Below, piece after piece: positions 25,500-34,287 of a DNA stretch of 64,000 nt. The translations under genes were made by a program, and so were the position numbers. The notes beneath the pieces are model-generated. The model was not told the DNA's origin. It was given only the letters and a program-made list of their open reading frames with translations, and made no database searches. Positions within the stretch are counted from its first letter, which is position 1. Each line of letters begins with the position of its first letter. Source of the DNA: Anaerovibrio lipolyticus (GTDB lineage Bacteria; Bacillota; Negativicutes; Selenomonadales; Selenomonadaceae); contig NZ_JADYTY010000001.1 of NCBI RefSeq assembly GCF_021531495.1, positions 124,001 through 188,000 of the forward strand, in the 5' to 3' direction.

Positions 25500-26912
25500 T
25501 TATGATTCTTTGCGAAGCACAGTTACCCGTAGGAAGAGGAACAGGAAGATGGCTGCAAAAACAAATCCCATTGGATAGCTGATAGTTGTTGGCAGCTGTA
25601 ATCCTTCCTTAGCCTGCAAAATATAGGTGGTAGTTACCACTGACATAAAGGTAGCAGGAATAGCCGCTACAAGATATGCCTTAGAACCTTTGAACTTACG
25701 ATACATATATACTGCACCAGTCCAAAGAACAATCATAGCCAGAGTCTGGTTGGTCCAGGCGAAATAACGCCATACAATGGTGAAATTAATCTGGGAAAGC
25801 AAACCGCCTACAGCCAGCAGAGGTACAGCCAGATACAAGCGCCTGGTCTTGTTGCTCTGATCCAGACCAATCCAGTCAGCCAAAGTCAAACGAGCGGAAC
25901 GGAAAGCGGTATCACCAGAAGTAATAGGGCAGGCAATTACGCCCAGCATAGCCATAACAGCACCAGCATAACCCATAAAGCCAACGCAGATTTCGTAAAC
26001 AGCCTTATTCTGACCAACATCAGCCATAGCCTGCATCAAACCACCAGTGCTTTCATAGAAGGTAACACCAGCAGCAGCCCATACCAGAGCAATAACACCC
26101 TCAGCTACCATAGCACCGTAGAATACAGGACGAGCCATATGCTCATTCTTCAGGCAGCGAGCCATCAAAGGAGACTGAGTGGAGTGGAAACCAGATACAG
26201 CACCACAAGCAACAGTAATGAACATCAGAGGCCAGATAGGCAGATCCTTTGGATGCAGGTTCTGCAAGGTGATTTCAGGCATGGTATGACCGCCTACGCC
26301 AGCCAGCATGGCAAACATAATACCAAAAGCCATAATCAACAGGCAGGCACCAAATAATGGATAGAAACGAGCAATCAAAGTATCAATTGGCAACAGGGTA
26401 GCCAAGAAGTAGTAAGCCAAAACAACTAACAGCCACATGGTTGGATCCATGCCAGTCAGCATTGCCAGCAGATTAGCAGGACCAGTCATAAATACAGTAC
26501 CTACCAGAACCAGCAATACAACGGAGAAGAGACGCATAAGCTGCAGCATGAATTTGCCAAGATAATGACCTACAACCTCGGAGATACTCTTACCGTTTTC
26601 ACGGAGAGAAATCATACCGGACATGTAATCGTGCACACCGCCGGCAAAGATAGTTCCGAATACAATCCAAAGATAAACGCTTGGCCCCCAAAGTGCACCG
26701 CCCAGAGCACCGAAGATTGGACCGAGCCCGGCGATATTCAAAAGCTGAATCATAAATACCTTCCAAGTAGGAAGCGGAATGTAGTCAACACCATCATTAA
26801 TACGCACAGCAGGTGTTGGCTCGTCAGTTGGTTTGAAGATTGTGTCCACCAGCTTACCATAAACCAGGAAGCCGATAATCAGCATAGCCAAACAACCGAG
26901 GAATGAATACAT
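25500..26912 (-). CDS. cstA: Carbon starvation protein A family transporter
   Basis: This 470-residue membrane protein with many hydrophobic helices belongs to the CstA family. Markers are GLGPIFGALGGALWGPSVYLWIVFGTIFAGGVHDYMSGM, then VACGAVSGFHSTQSPLMARCLKNE and ACPITSGDTAFRSARLTLADW. Family members import peptides or pyruvate, typically at carbon limitation. It is the short form (E. coli CstA is about 700 residues), common in anaerobic Firmicutes. GGGGG upstream of the ATG serves as the ribosome-binding site. Confidence 0.93.
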   Translation of the reverse strand: MYSFLGCLAMLIIGFLVYGKLVDTIFKPTDEPTPAVRINDGVDYIPLPTWKVFMIQLLNIAGLGPIFGALGGALWGPSVYLWIVFGTIFAGGVHDYMSGMISLRENGKSISEVVGHYLGKFMLQLMRLFSVVLLVLVGTVFMTGPANLLAMLTGMDPTMWLLVVLAYYFLATLLPIDTLIARFYPLFGACLLIMAFGIMFAMLAGVGGHTMPEITLQNLHPKDLPIWPLMFITVACGAVSGFHSTQSPLMARCLKNEHMARPVFYGAMVAEGVIALVWAAAGVTFYESTGGLMQAMADVGQNKAVYEICVGFMGYAGAVMAMLGVIACPITSGDTAFRSARLTLADWIGLDQSNKTRRLYLAVPLLAVGGLLSQINFTIVWRYFAWTNQTLAMIVLWTGAVYMYRKFKGSKAYLVAAIPATFMSVVTTTYILQAKEGLQLPTTISYPMGFVFAAIFLFLFLRVTVLRKES

Positions 26913-27185
26913 AAATATACCCCCTTAAAATAATACCAATCATCCTTATGGATAAGGAAATGCTTCATCAATGCAGTTTGCTCAAATGAATTTTCTTTTA
27001 CCTATAAGGGTACAGCTGTTAATCACTGTACAAAATGATGATAAAAAATATTTATTACGACATAATAATAACACTGTTGATGGAAAATGTCAAAAAATTC
27101 TCAATAAAAACAAGTAAATCAGATTAGGGTAATTAAGCTGTGCAGGATTTATATTTATGAATATAAGCTTTGAGTATTTTGAAAA

Positions 27186-27221
27186 TGACATATGTCAAAA
27201 ATTTAGTTGACATTAACTAAA
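27186..27221. promoter_or_regulatory. Two adjacent palindromes at the trx promoter (putative operators)
   Basis: TGACATATGTCA is a perfect 12-bp palindrome, and TTTAGTT-N6-AACTAAA overlaps the -35 box. The placement suits a redox- or stress-responsive repressor/activator. The identity of the regulator is unknown. Confidence 0.5.
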
Positions 27222-27234
27222 CAACTATTATAAG
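27207..27234 (+). promoter_or_regulatory. trx promoter
   Basis: TTGACA (27207-27212), a 16-bp spacer and TATAAG (27229-27234). Confidence 0.7.
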
Positions 27235-27277
27235 ATTAGTATAAGTTACAAAGAGTAGTATTAAAGGAGGAAATATT

Positions 27278-27583
27278 ATGGCAGTTATAAATATTACTAA
27301 GGATAATTTCCAGCAGGAGGTAGTGGCAGCCTCTCAGACTGTTTTGGTGGATTTCTGGGCAACCTGGTGTGGTCCTTGCCAGATGATGGGCCCGATTTTG
27401 GATGAGCTGGCCACTAAGCATCCTGAAATCAAGGTAGGAAAAATCAATGTGGACGAACAGCCAGAGCTGGCAACGCAATTCCAGATAGATGCCATTCCTG
27501 CATTGATAGTATTTAAGGGTGGTAAGGCTGCGGCTCAAACTGTAGGCCTACAGCCTATAGAGAATCTTGAGCAGCTACTCTAA
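27278..27583 (+). CDS. trxA: Thioredoxin
   Basis: A 101-residue thioredoxin with the redox-active WCGPC motif (C31, C34 in DFWATWCGPCQMM). The cis-proline context (IDAIPALIVFKGGKAA) and normal length indicate a complete cytosolic disulfide reductase. It has AAAGGAGG before the ATG. It is followed 11 bp later by a DUF134 regulator that is probably co-transcribed, and preceded by two palindromes at its promoter. Confidence 0.95.
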   Translation: MAVINITKDNFQQEVVAASQTVLVDFWATWCGPCQMMGPILDELATKHPEIKVGKINVDEQPELATQFQIDAIPALIVFKGGKAAAQTVGLQPIENLEQLL

Positions 27584-27594
27584 GATAGCTCGCT

Positions 27595-27972
27595 ATGGCT
27601 AGACCAACAAAATGCCGGCGCATTTGTCATATGCCACTGGTGCAGGAATTTATGCCGACAGGCCAGATAGAAGATGAGCCGATTATTCTAAATCTGGATG
27701 AATATGAAGCTATCCGCCTTATGGACAGGGAAGGTATGTCCCAGCAGGAATGCAGCAAGCGCATGGGCGTGTCCAGGACTACAGTGCAGAAAATCTATGA
27801 AGTAGCTCGTCGCAAGGTGGCTGATGCCTTGGTAGAAGGCAGGCCTCTCAAAATTCAAGGTGGAGATTTTCAGCTTTGCGAGGGTAATGATTGTCTGGAG
27901 CAGGAATGTTTCAAACGCTGTGGACATGGTTGTTATTGTGGCAAACACTGCTGTCATCACAAGCAGATATAA
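27595..27972 (+). CDS. DUF134 (UPF0251) HTH protein with cysteine-rich tail
   Basis: The product is 125 residues. N-terminal MARPTKCRRICHMPLVQEFMP and LDEYEAIRLMD, followed by a sigma-like HTH (MSQQECSKRMGVSRTTVQKIYEVARRKVADAL), are the DUF134 signature. The last 30 residues hold a dense Cys/His cluster (CEGNDC, ECFKRCGHGCYCGKHCCHH), suggesting metal or Fe-S binding and redox sensing. The family is uncharacterised. Co-location with trx makes it a candidate regulator of that locus. Confidence 0.85.
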   Translation: MARPTKCRRICHMPLVQEFMPTGQIEDEPIILNLDEYEAIRLMDREGMSQQECSKRMGVSRTTVQKIYEVARRKVADALVEGRPLKIQGGDFQLCEGNDCLEQECFKRCGHGCYCGKHCCHHKQI

Positions 27973-27975
27973 AAG

Positions 27976-28042
27976 AAAAACATGATGATTACACAAAGCG
28001 GAGTGATAATTTTGGCTTTGATGCATATCATCATGTTTTTTT
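27976..28042 (+). terminator. Terminator after DUF134 gene
   Basis: AAACATGATGAT and ATCATCATGTTT flank a roughly 37-nt loop, with a run of T after the 3' arm. Confidence 0.8.
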
Positions 28043-28151
28043 ATTGGTAATCGATAGTGAGATTTGTCTTTTCTGCAGGCAACTAAAAAAGTTCTTTTTT
28101 ATGAATATGCCATATCTTAAATTATATACCTTGCTAATTTGTGAACTTTGA

Positions 28152-29204
28152 TTAAAGTAAAATTGCAAAGAGGATAACTGTAGTAATACAATTGATTAAC
28201 ATGCCAAGGAAAGTAATTGATAAAACGCTTGGTTTTTTTAAAGTTAAGAAATCCGTTACAGAGTAATACATTTTTGTAAGAAATACATTAGGCATATGGG
28301 CTTCAGAATTATACATAGTAGTATGTGTTATGCTGCTATCATGTGGGAAATAGCCAGAAGAAAGGTTGTTTTCTATAATTCCGTCTGGATTCGAACGTAT
28401 ATAACTATGTACGTATTCTGTATGTCCGTTCGGCATAGTTCTCCAATATCCGTTCACATGATGGTATCCATCGGGTGGAGGAATAACATTGTCATGAGGG
28501 GTAACATCAACGGTATGTGCATCTCCCATCATTCCATCAAAATGCATAACTTTTAAAAATGGTAAAATTAAAGCTATGATAACCAAAGGGATAGTTCCCA
28601 TAATAGACAGTGCTGTTTCAGATTTATAGCCATTGCAATATAACCAATATAATAATATCTGAAAAAATAAAGCTGTAAAAAAATATGGAGTCGTAATATG
28701 CAGTAAATGAAATAAATGAATTATATATGGATTATAAATGCCAAGTGTATTAAGTATAGTTCCTGGAATATAGAGAAGATATTGAGTTAGTAAATTAGAA
28801 ATATAAATAAGCGACATTGAAGAATGTGGAGAGTCAAATAGTTGAAATGCGGTAGCATAAAGCATTATTCCACAGATAACAGGTCTCCAATTAGTTATAA
28901 CATAGTTTATTCTCATAAAAAACAATACTGCCATAATTATAAAAGCTATTGGGGCTAAAAATGGCAAAGCAGCTAAAATTCCTGCAACTAGAACAGATAT
29001 AATTATCATATTATATATCATAGTTCCACCAGTAAGAAGTAAAAATATTGTAAAAAATGCTAACACATACCAATCGGTATAGTGAAAATGTAAATAAATT
29101 AAGAAAAAGTAAAATGAAAATATGGCAAAAATATTTATTTTACTTTTTAATTGAGAGTACACAAAATATTCCATAAAAAACTTGTACGATGTCGTTAGAA
29201 GCAA
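28152..29204 (-). CDS. Hypothetical multi-pass membrane protein (AT-rich)
   Basis: The function is not recognised. The product has about 350 residues and six or seven hydrophobic segments (for example FAIFSFYFFLIYLHF, FLAPIAFIIMAVLFFM, TPYFFTALFFQILLYW). A soluble His/Asn/Gly-rich loop then carries GYHHVNGYWRTMPNGHTEYVHSYIRSNPDG, a VNGYxR..G..V.SYxRSNPDG pattern seen in exported bacterial proteins. A final C-terminal helix follows. The gene is distinctly more AT-rich than its neighbours and abuts IS110 and EamA remnants, suggesting acquisition. The chosen TTG (29204) has AAAGGAAG upstream; the ATG at 29267 lacks a ribosome-binding site. Confidence 0.6.
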   Translation of the reverse strand: MLLTTSYKFFMEYFVYSQLKSKINIFAIFSFYFFLIYLHFHYTDWYVLAFFTIFLLLTGGTMIYNMIIISVLVAGILAALPFLAPIAFIIMAVLFFMRINYVITNWRPVICGIMLYATAFQLFDSPHSSMSLIYISNLLTQYLLYIPGTILNTLGIYNPYIIHLFHLLHITTPYFFTALFFQILLYWLYCNGYKSETALSIMGTIPLVIIALILPFLKVMHFDGMMGDAHTVDVTPHDNVIPPPDGYHHVNGYWRTMPNGHTEYVHSYIRSNPDGIIENNLSSGYFPHDSSITHTTMYNSEAHMPNVFLTKMYYSVTDFLTLKKPSVLSITFLGMLINCITTVILFAILL

Positions 29205-29265
29205 AACATCATATCTTCCTTTCTTTTTAATGTTGTGTTTTAATATATTAGGGAGAATGATTTTC

Positions 29266-29481
29266 ATGATTTACGTTGACATAGATATTACCCAATTTAA
29301 CCATTTTGCCAAGGATATGTATTCTGATGACAAAATACTCATTGATTCGTTCAAATTCTTGAATGACGCTGATGGCTTCCAACTTCTTGTCTCAAAACTT
29401 AATTCCTTAAATAAAGACAACATCATCGTTGCGGCTCTCCTAATAATAAACATTATATATTATAGCAGAATCAATAGATAA
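29266..29481 (+). pseudogene. IS110-family transposase N-terminal remnant
   Basis: MIYVDIDITQFNHFAKDMYSDD, then IDSFKFLNDADGFQLLVSKLNSLNKDNIIVAAL, follows the N-terminus of IS110 DEDD transposases (family pattern MIYVGIDIAKxNH with later FKFTNDxDGF). Homology stops after about 55 residues and the remainder reads as degenerate AT-rich sequence. The usual length is about 400 residues, so this is a decayed 5' fragment. It starts next to the AT-rich membrane gene. Confidence 0.72.
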
Positions 29482-29507
29482 TGCAATAAAAAAGATATAT
29501 CGACATA

Positions 29508-29762
29508 TTATGAAATTTTGGCGAAATATCTAAACTGGAAGATTAAGATATAGAAATATGAAATATAGGCCCAGAAGGATATGGCTGTACCTAGGAGGCA
29601 AATGTAAGCCAGACTAAGAATGGCATCCCTATCCAAGGTGCCGGGATAGGAGAGGGGAGGATATATTAGAGATATGGCTGCCCCGCCTATAAGCATACCC
29701 CAGAAAATGGAACCTCCTACAGCCAGGATAATTCCTTTTAGTCTATTGGAAAGTGTAATCAT
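29508..29762 (-). pseudogene. EamA/DMT transporter remnant with internal deletion
   Basis: The 84-codon frame starts like an EamA transporter (RLKGIILAVGGSIFWG) but jumps directly to a segment normally far downstream (GAAISLIYPPLSYPGTLDRDAILSLAYICLLGTAISFWAY). About 130-150 residues of the usual ~300 are missing internally, and the C terminus is lost. It lies beside the IS110 remnant, so it is a pseudogene. Confidence 0.7.
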
Positions 29763-29919
29763 AAATCACCCTTTAAAGCTAGTTAATCCCCATATACACT
29801 ACAACAAATACGTTTATTTGTCCAATACTAATTTAGTCAATAGTATACGCAAAAAAAGGGTTGAAGTTAGTTTTACAATCGTAGATTTTTAAAATAACGA
29901 AATTTTTTTCAAAAAAGTG

Positions 29920-29948
29920 TTGACAATGATTAGTTTCCCCTCTATAAT
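29920..29948 (+). promoter_or_regulatory. tRNA-Lys promoter
   Basis: Perfect consensus TTGACA (29920-29925), a 17-bp spacer and TATAAT (29943-29948), 36 bp before the tRNA. Confidence 0.92.
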
Positions 29949-29984
29949 AATCAATGTTGCGAGGCGCTAAGGCCTCAGAAAAAT

Positions 29985-30060
29985 GTCTCACTAGCTCAAC
30001 TGGTAGAGCATCTGACTCTTAATCAGCAGGTTCGGAGTTCGAGTCTCCGGTGGGACACCA
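29985..30060 (+). tRNA. tRNA-Lys (anticodon CTT)
   Basis: This 76-nt cloverleaf has an acceptor stem GTCTCAC with GTGGGAC (one G-T pair). The D arm is AGCTCAACTGGTAGAGCA. The anticodon loop is CTCTTAA within TCTGA/TCAGC, giving anticodon CTT, which reads AAG. The T arm is CGGAG-TTCGAGT-CTCCG, and CCA is encoded. It has its own consensus promoter and terminator. Confidence 0.96.
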
Positions 30061-30071
30061 TTTGAGATATG

Positions 30072-30105
30072 CAGGTTGGAACGTGCTTCTAACCTGTTTT
30101 TTTTG
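30072..30105 (+). terminator. Terminator after tRNA-Lys
   Basis: CAGGTTGGAA pairs with TTCTAACCTG (one G-T wobble) and is followed by eight T residues. Confidence 0.93.
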
Positions 30106-30134
30106 TATATATGATTGTTTCAAGGAGGATATCT

Positions 30135-30902
30135 ATGCGCATATTGATTACTAATGATGACGGCATTCAATCTCCCGGTCTGGAAGCTCTGGTCAAGGTA
30201 CTGCATAAGGAGCATCAGGTGATTGTGGCAGCCCCTGCTTCTCAGCAAAGTGCCAAGGCTCATGCTATTACCGTAAGAGAACGGCTATATGTGGAGGAAT
30301 ATGCTCCACTGCAGGAGGCTTATGGCATCAAGGCTTTGGCCATTAGCGGTACGCCAGCAGATACTGTCAAGCTGTATGTAGAAGGGATTATTCAAAGGAA
30401 TCCTGCTCTGAAGCCGGATTTGGTTATTTCTGGCATTAATGATGGCTCCAATGTAGGTACGGATATTCTTTATTCTGGCACTATTGGTGCCGCTACTGAG
30501 GGATATGTGCAGGGCGTTAATGGTTTGGCAGTGTCTCTAGACTATAATGCAGAATATGATTTTGAAGTAGTGGCCAAGGAAATTGCAGCTAGGTTGCAGT
30601 TGCTTTTCCCTGTAGGCTGTGGCAAAACCCTTTTGAATATAAATTTCCCCAAAAGATTGGCTCAGCAGCCAAAATGGCTGTGGTGCCGTCAGGGAGTAAG
30701 GGATTATGCCAATGCCTATCAGCCCCATCACGATGAAAATGGCAGACTATATTATGTAGTCGGTGGTGGTCCCTTGGATGGAGGAAATCCAGAGGATACT
30801 GATGTTATGGTTACCTTGGCAGGAAATATTGCGGTAACCCCTCTTCAGCTGGAGAGAACCAAATATGAGAATCTCTGCCCAGGCACGGAATTAAATATGT
30901 AG
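30135..30902 (+). CDS. surE: 5'/3'-nucleotidase SurE
   Basis: A 255-residue survival protein E phosphatase that dephosphorylates nucleoside 5'- and 3'-monophosphates. The N-terminal MRILITNDDGIQSPGLEALV has the metal-binding DD. SGTPADTVKLYVEGI and ISGINDGSNVGTDILYSGTIGAATEG are also conserved. The ATG at 30135 with AAGGAGG upstream is preferred over the GTG/ATG-type extension from 30111, which sits in the tRNA terminator tail. It is monocistronic. Confidence 0.96.
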   Translation: MRILITNDDGIQSPGLEALVKVLHKEHQVIVAAPASQQSAKAHAITVRERLYVEEYAPLQEAYGIKALAISGTPADTVKLYVEGIIQRNPALKPDLVISGINDGSNVGTDILYSGTIGAATEGYVQGVNGLAVSLDYNAEYDFEVVAKEIAARLQLLFPVGCGKTLLNINFPKRLAQQPKWLWCRQGVRDYANAYQPHHDENGRLYYVVGGGPLDGGNPEDTDVMVTLAGNIAVTPLQLERTKYENLCPGTELNM

Positions 30903-30995
30903 AAAATATTATTTTCCCTGACTACAACTTGGTAGGGAACTATGTTATAATACAAACATAAAGAGAACAAGAGAGACATAGGAGGAATGTAGACA

Positions 30996-32249
30996 ATGAA
31001 TTCTGTAGAGAAATCCAAAATCAAAGATATTAATTTGGCACCATCTGGTCATGATAAAATAAACTGGGTAAAGAATTTTATGCCAGTAATGAATGCTATT
31101 GAAAAGGAGTATTCCGTATCCAAGCCTTTTGCTGGTATTCGCATGGTTATGACCATGCATTTGGAGGCAAAGACCGCTTATTTGGCTCTGGTATTGCAGG
31201 CTGCCGGGGCGGAGGTTATTGCTACAGCTTCCAATCCTTTGTCCACTCAGGATGATGTTTGTGCAGCTTTGGTAGAGGATGGGGTAACTGTTTTTGCTCA
31301 TCATGGCTGTGATATGGACGAATACGATGCTTATATTGATATGGCACTGGATTGTGAGCCTGATATTATTATGGATGATGGCGGTGATTTGATTTATCGT
31401 CTCCACAATCAGCGCCGTGAGCTGCTGCCAAAGATTATTGGTGGTTCTGAGGAAACTACTACTGGCGTTATTCGCGATAGAGCATTGGAGGCCGCTGGCA
31501 AGCTGGAATTCCCTATGATGGCTGCTAACGACGCTTATTGCAAGTATCTCTTTGACAATCGTTATGGCACAGGCCAGTCCACCTGGGAAGGCATTATGCG
31601 GGCCACTAATCTGGTAATTGCAGGCAAGACTGTAGTTATTGCTGGTTATGGCTGGTGTGGCAAGGGTGGCGCTATGCGTGCCAAGGGCTTGGGTGCCAAT
31701 GTTATCATTACCGAGGTGGATCCAATCAAGGCTATTGAGGCTGTTTTCGATGGTTTCCGGGTAATGCCTATGGATGAGGCTGCCAAGATTGGTGATATTT
31801 TCCTGACTCTTACCGGTGATAAGGATATTCTGCGGAGCTGGCACTATGAGTCCATGAAGGATGGCGCTGTTATGGCCAACTCTGGTCACTTTGATTTGGA
31901 GATAAATATCCCTGAGCTGGAAGAGGTATCTGAGTCCCGTCGTCCAGTTAAGCCTGGTATTGAGGAATTCAAATTTGCCAACGGCAAAAAGCTGTATCTG
32001 TTAGGCGAGGGCCGTTTGGTAAACCTGGCTTGCGGTGACGGACATCCAGCAGAGATTATGGATTTGAGCTGGGGCGTACAGTTCTTCTCTGCTTTGGAGA
32101 TTGTAGAGAATCATGACAAGCTGGAGAACAAGGTATATGTGCTGCCAGAGGAAGTTAATGCTAAGATTGCCAAGATTAAGCTGGCGGCTATGGGCATTGA
32201 AATTGACGAGCTGACACCAGAACAGTATGCTTATCTGCATCAGTGCTAA
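30996..32249 (+). CDS. ahcY: Adenosylhomocysteinase (or S-inosylhomocysteine hydrolase)
   Basis: The NAD-dependent SAH hydrolase-family product has 417 residues, the shorter archaeal/Thermotoga-like form. Substrate domain features are NPLSTQDDVCAAL, MDDGGDLI and GGSEETTTGV; the NAD-binding region is VIAGYGWCGKGGAMRAKGLGANV; the C terminus is MDLSWGVQFFSALEI. It cleaves S-adenosylhomocysteine to homocysteine and adenosine. The next gene, 36 bp away, encodes a probable SAH/MTA deaminase, so S-inosylhomocysteine may be the true substrate. AGGAGG lies upstream of the ATG. Confidence 0.93.
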   Translation: MNSVEKSKIKDINLAPSGHDKINWVKNFMPVMNAIEKEYSVSKPFAGIRMVMTMHLEAKTAYLALVLQAAGAEVIATASNPLSTQDDVCAALVEDGVTVFAHHGCDMDEYDAYIDMALDCEPDIIMDDGGDLIYRLHNQRRELLPKIIGGSEETTTGVIRDRALEAAGKLEFPMMAANDAYCKYLFDNRYGTGQSTWEGIMRATNLVIAGKTVVIAGYGWCGKGGAMRAKGLGANVIITEVDPIKAIEAVFDGFRVMPMDEAAKIGDIFLTLTGDKDILRSWHYESMKDGAVMANSGHFDLEINIPELEEVSESRRPVKPGIEEFKFANGKKLYLLGEGRLVNLACGDGHPAEIMDLSWGVQFFSALEIVENHDKLENKVYVLPEEVNAKIAKIKLAAMGIEIDELTPEQYAYLHQC

Positions 32250-32285
32250 GAATAGAGAAAAGATAAGTACGGAAGAGGGATATAT

Positions 32286-33566
32286 ATGAAGATTTTAATC
32301 AAGGGTGCCAATGTTTTGCGGCCTGATTATTCTACTGATATTGCTGATATTGCTGTAGAAAATGACAAAATTGCTGCTGTAGGAAATATTCCTGAGAGCT
32401 TTGTGGCTGACCATATTATTGAGGGTAAGGATCATTTTGCGGTGCCAGGCTTGGTTAATGCTCACACCCATGCATCTATGACCTTGCTGAGAAGCTATGC
32501 CGATGATATGGAGCTGATGGATTGGCTCAACAATAAAATATGGCCATTAGAAGCCAAGATGAAGGAGCAGGACATTCGCATTGGTGCTCAGCTGGCTCTG
32601 GTGGAAATGATTCGCACTGGCACAACTGCCTTTGCAGATATGTACGGGCCTTGGATGGAAATCGTTGCTGATGAAACCATTGGCGCAGGCATTAGAGGTA
32701 TTCTGAGCCGTGGGGCTATTGGCTTTATGCCGGGAGCAATGAAAACTCTGGAGGAAAATGTGGAGTTGTTCCGCAACTATCATGGTTCAGGAGACGGCAG
32801 AATTAGCGTATTGTTAGGCGTTCATGCACCATATACCTGTCCACCGGATTTCTGTCAGGCAGCAGCTAAGGCTTCTGTGGAAAATGGCATTAATGTACAT
32901 ATTCATATGTCTGAAACTCAGGCAGAAATCAAGGAGATTCAGGAAAAATATGGCAAGCGTCCATTTAAATATATTGAGGATACTGGTCTGTTCCAGCGTC
33001 CATCTATTGCCGCTCATTGCGTATGGCTGGATGATGAAGATTTGGCCATTATGAAGGAGCATCAGGTAACACCAGTGCATAATCCAGGGTCCAATATGAA
33101 GCTGGCCAGCGGTGTAGCTCCAGTGCCTTGGCTTTTGACTCATGGGGTGCAGGTAGCTCTTGGTACTGATGGAGCTTCCAGCAATAACAATTTGGATATG
33201 CTGGAGGAGGTTCGCTTGGCTGCTATGCTCCACAAGGTAAAGGAGCTGGATCCTCTAGCTGTAGATGCAGCTCAGGCTCTGCGTATGGGTACAGAATATG
33301 GTGCCAAGGCTCTGTGGCTGGATAATGTAGGCAAAATTGAAGTTGGGGCCAAGGCGGACATTGTTCTCTATGATATGCGTCGTCCAGAATGGTGTCCACG
33401 ACATAATCTGGTATCCTTGCTGGTTTATTCTGCTAATAGCTCTAGTGCAGATACCATGCTTTGCAATGGCCGTATTATTATGGAAAAGGGAGAATTGAAA
33501 ACTATGGATGAGGAAAAGATTCTCTTTGAGGCCAATAAATGTGCTTTGGATTTGGTTAATAGATAA
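32286..33566 (+). CDS. mtaD: 5'-methylthioadenosine / S-adenosylhomocysteine deaminase
   Basis: This 426-residue amidohydrolase (TRZ/ATZ family) has metal-binding HTHAS near residue 60 (VNAHTHASMTLLRSYADD). The segment WLNNKIWPLEAKM is typical of MTA/SAH deaminases, followed by HIHMSET, AAHCVWLDDEDL, HNPGSNMKLASG and LGTDGASSNNN. It deaminates SAH/MTA to the inosyl forms. It lies downstream of ahcY in the same transcription unit and is followed by a hairpin terminator. The substrate range is inferred from the family. Confidence 0.9.
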   Translation: MKILIKGANVLRPDYSTDIADIAVENDKIAAVGNIPESFVADHIIEGKDHFAVPGLVNAHTHASMTLLRSYADDMELMDWLNNKIWPLEAKMKEQDIRIGAQLALVEMIRTGTTAFADMYGPWMEIVADETIGAGIRGILSRGAIGFMPGAMKTLEENVELFRNYHGSGDGRISVLLGVHAPYTCPPDFCQAAAKASVENGINVHIHMSETQAEIKEIQEKYGKRPFKYIEDTGLFQRPSIAAHCVWLDDEDLAIMKEHQVTPVHNPGSNMKLASGVAPVPWLLTHGVQVALGTDGASSNNNLDMLEEVRLAAMLHKVKELDPLAVDAAQALRMGTEYGAKALWLDNVGKIEVGAKADIVLYDMRRPEWCPRHNLVSLLVYSANSSSADTMLCNGRIIMEKGELKTMDEEKILFEANKCALDLVNR

Positions 33567-33579
33567 TTAGGGCAATAAA

Positions 33580-33622
33580 AGACGGCATAGCCACTCCAAT
33601 TTGGAAAGGTCATGCCGTTTTT
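33580..33622 (+). terminator. Terminator after mtaD
   Basis: GACGGCATAGCC faces GGTCATGCCGT across a short loop and runs into TTTTT. Confidence 0.75.
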
Positions 33623-33680
33623 CCATATTTATCTATTTATATTTTATTACAAAAATTATGAGAAAATGAAGGAGGTTCCT

Positions 33681-34286
33681 GTGGCAAAACCAAGGAATAA
33701 TTATTATGCTGTTCTTTCTGGCCGTCAGCCAGGTATCTACAAAAACTGGGCAGAATGCCAGCGACAGGTGGTGGGGTTTAAGGGAGCCAGATTCAAGGGT
33801 TTTGTAACCTTGGCAGAGGCTCAAAGCTATATGGAGGGCAGCGAAGGCACCAAGGCCTTTGATGCGGATAGCTTAAAACAAGGAACTGTTATCTTTGTGG
33901 ATGGCTCCTATCGTCATGGCTGCTATAGCTGGGGTTTTGCGGCTTATCGGAATGGACATCTGGTTTTTGAGGACAAGGGCAGGGGAAATTCTACAGAAGC
34001 TGCTAGATTGCGGAATGTGGCTGGTGAAATGGCTGGAGCCCAGCAGGCTGTTCTCTGGGCTGAGGCTCAGGGAGAAGAAGCAATTACTATTTGTCATGAC
34101 TATGAGGGGATTGCAGCCTGGCCACTGAAGCGATGGCAGGCTAAATTGCCAGAAACCAAGGCTTATGCAGAGTTCATGAGTGCTCGTTTGAATATGGTGC
34201 GCTTTCAGAAGGTGGAGGGCCACACAGGTGTAGAAGGCAACGAACGAGCAGACCAGCTGGCCAAGGCTGCCTTGGAGCAAATCTGA
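33681..34286 (+). CDS. rnhA: Ribonuclease H1 with N-terminal viroplasmin (hybrid-binding) domain
   Basis: The 201-residue product starts at GTG 33681 with AAGGAGGT five bases upstream. The hybrid-binding (caulimovirus viroplasmin-like) domain is residues 1-50 (NYYAVLSGRQPGIYKNWAECQRQVVGFKGARFKGF). The RNase H fold has the catalytic Asp/Glu/Asp/His set in IFVDGSYRHGCYSWGFAAY, AGEMAGAQQAV, ICHDYEGI and EGHTGVEGNERADQLAK. It cleaves RNA in RNA-DNA hybrids. It converges with the ZIP gene, and only one base separates the stops. Confidence 0.93.
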   Translation: MAKPRNNYYAVLSGRQPGIYKNWAECQRQVVGFKGARFKGFVTLAEAQSYMEGSEGTKAFDADSLKQGTVIFVDGSYRHGCYSWGFAAYRNGHLVFEDKGRGNSTEAARLRNVAGEMAGAQQAVLWAEAQGEEAITICHDYEGIAAWPLKRWQAKLPETKAYAEFMSARLNMVRFQKVEGHTGVEGNERADQLAKAALEQI

Positions 34287-34287
34287 T

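Larger units (their letters stand above)
26913..27277. other. Divergent intergenic region, cstA / trx
   Basis: The region is 365 bp without a gene. It holds the cstA upstream region and the trx promoter, and several palindromes: TTATATT/AATATAA at 27149-27166, TGACATATGTCA at 27186-27197, and TTTAGTT/AACTAAA at 27202-27221 over the trx -35. No reading frame of note is visible. Confidence 0.6.
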
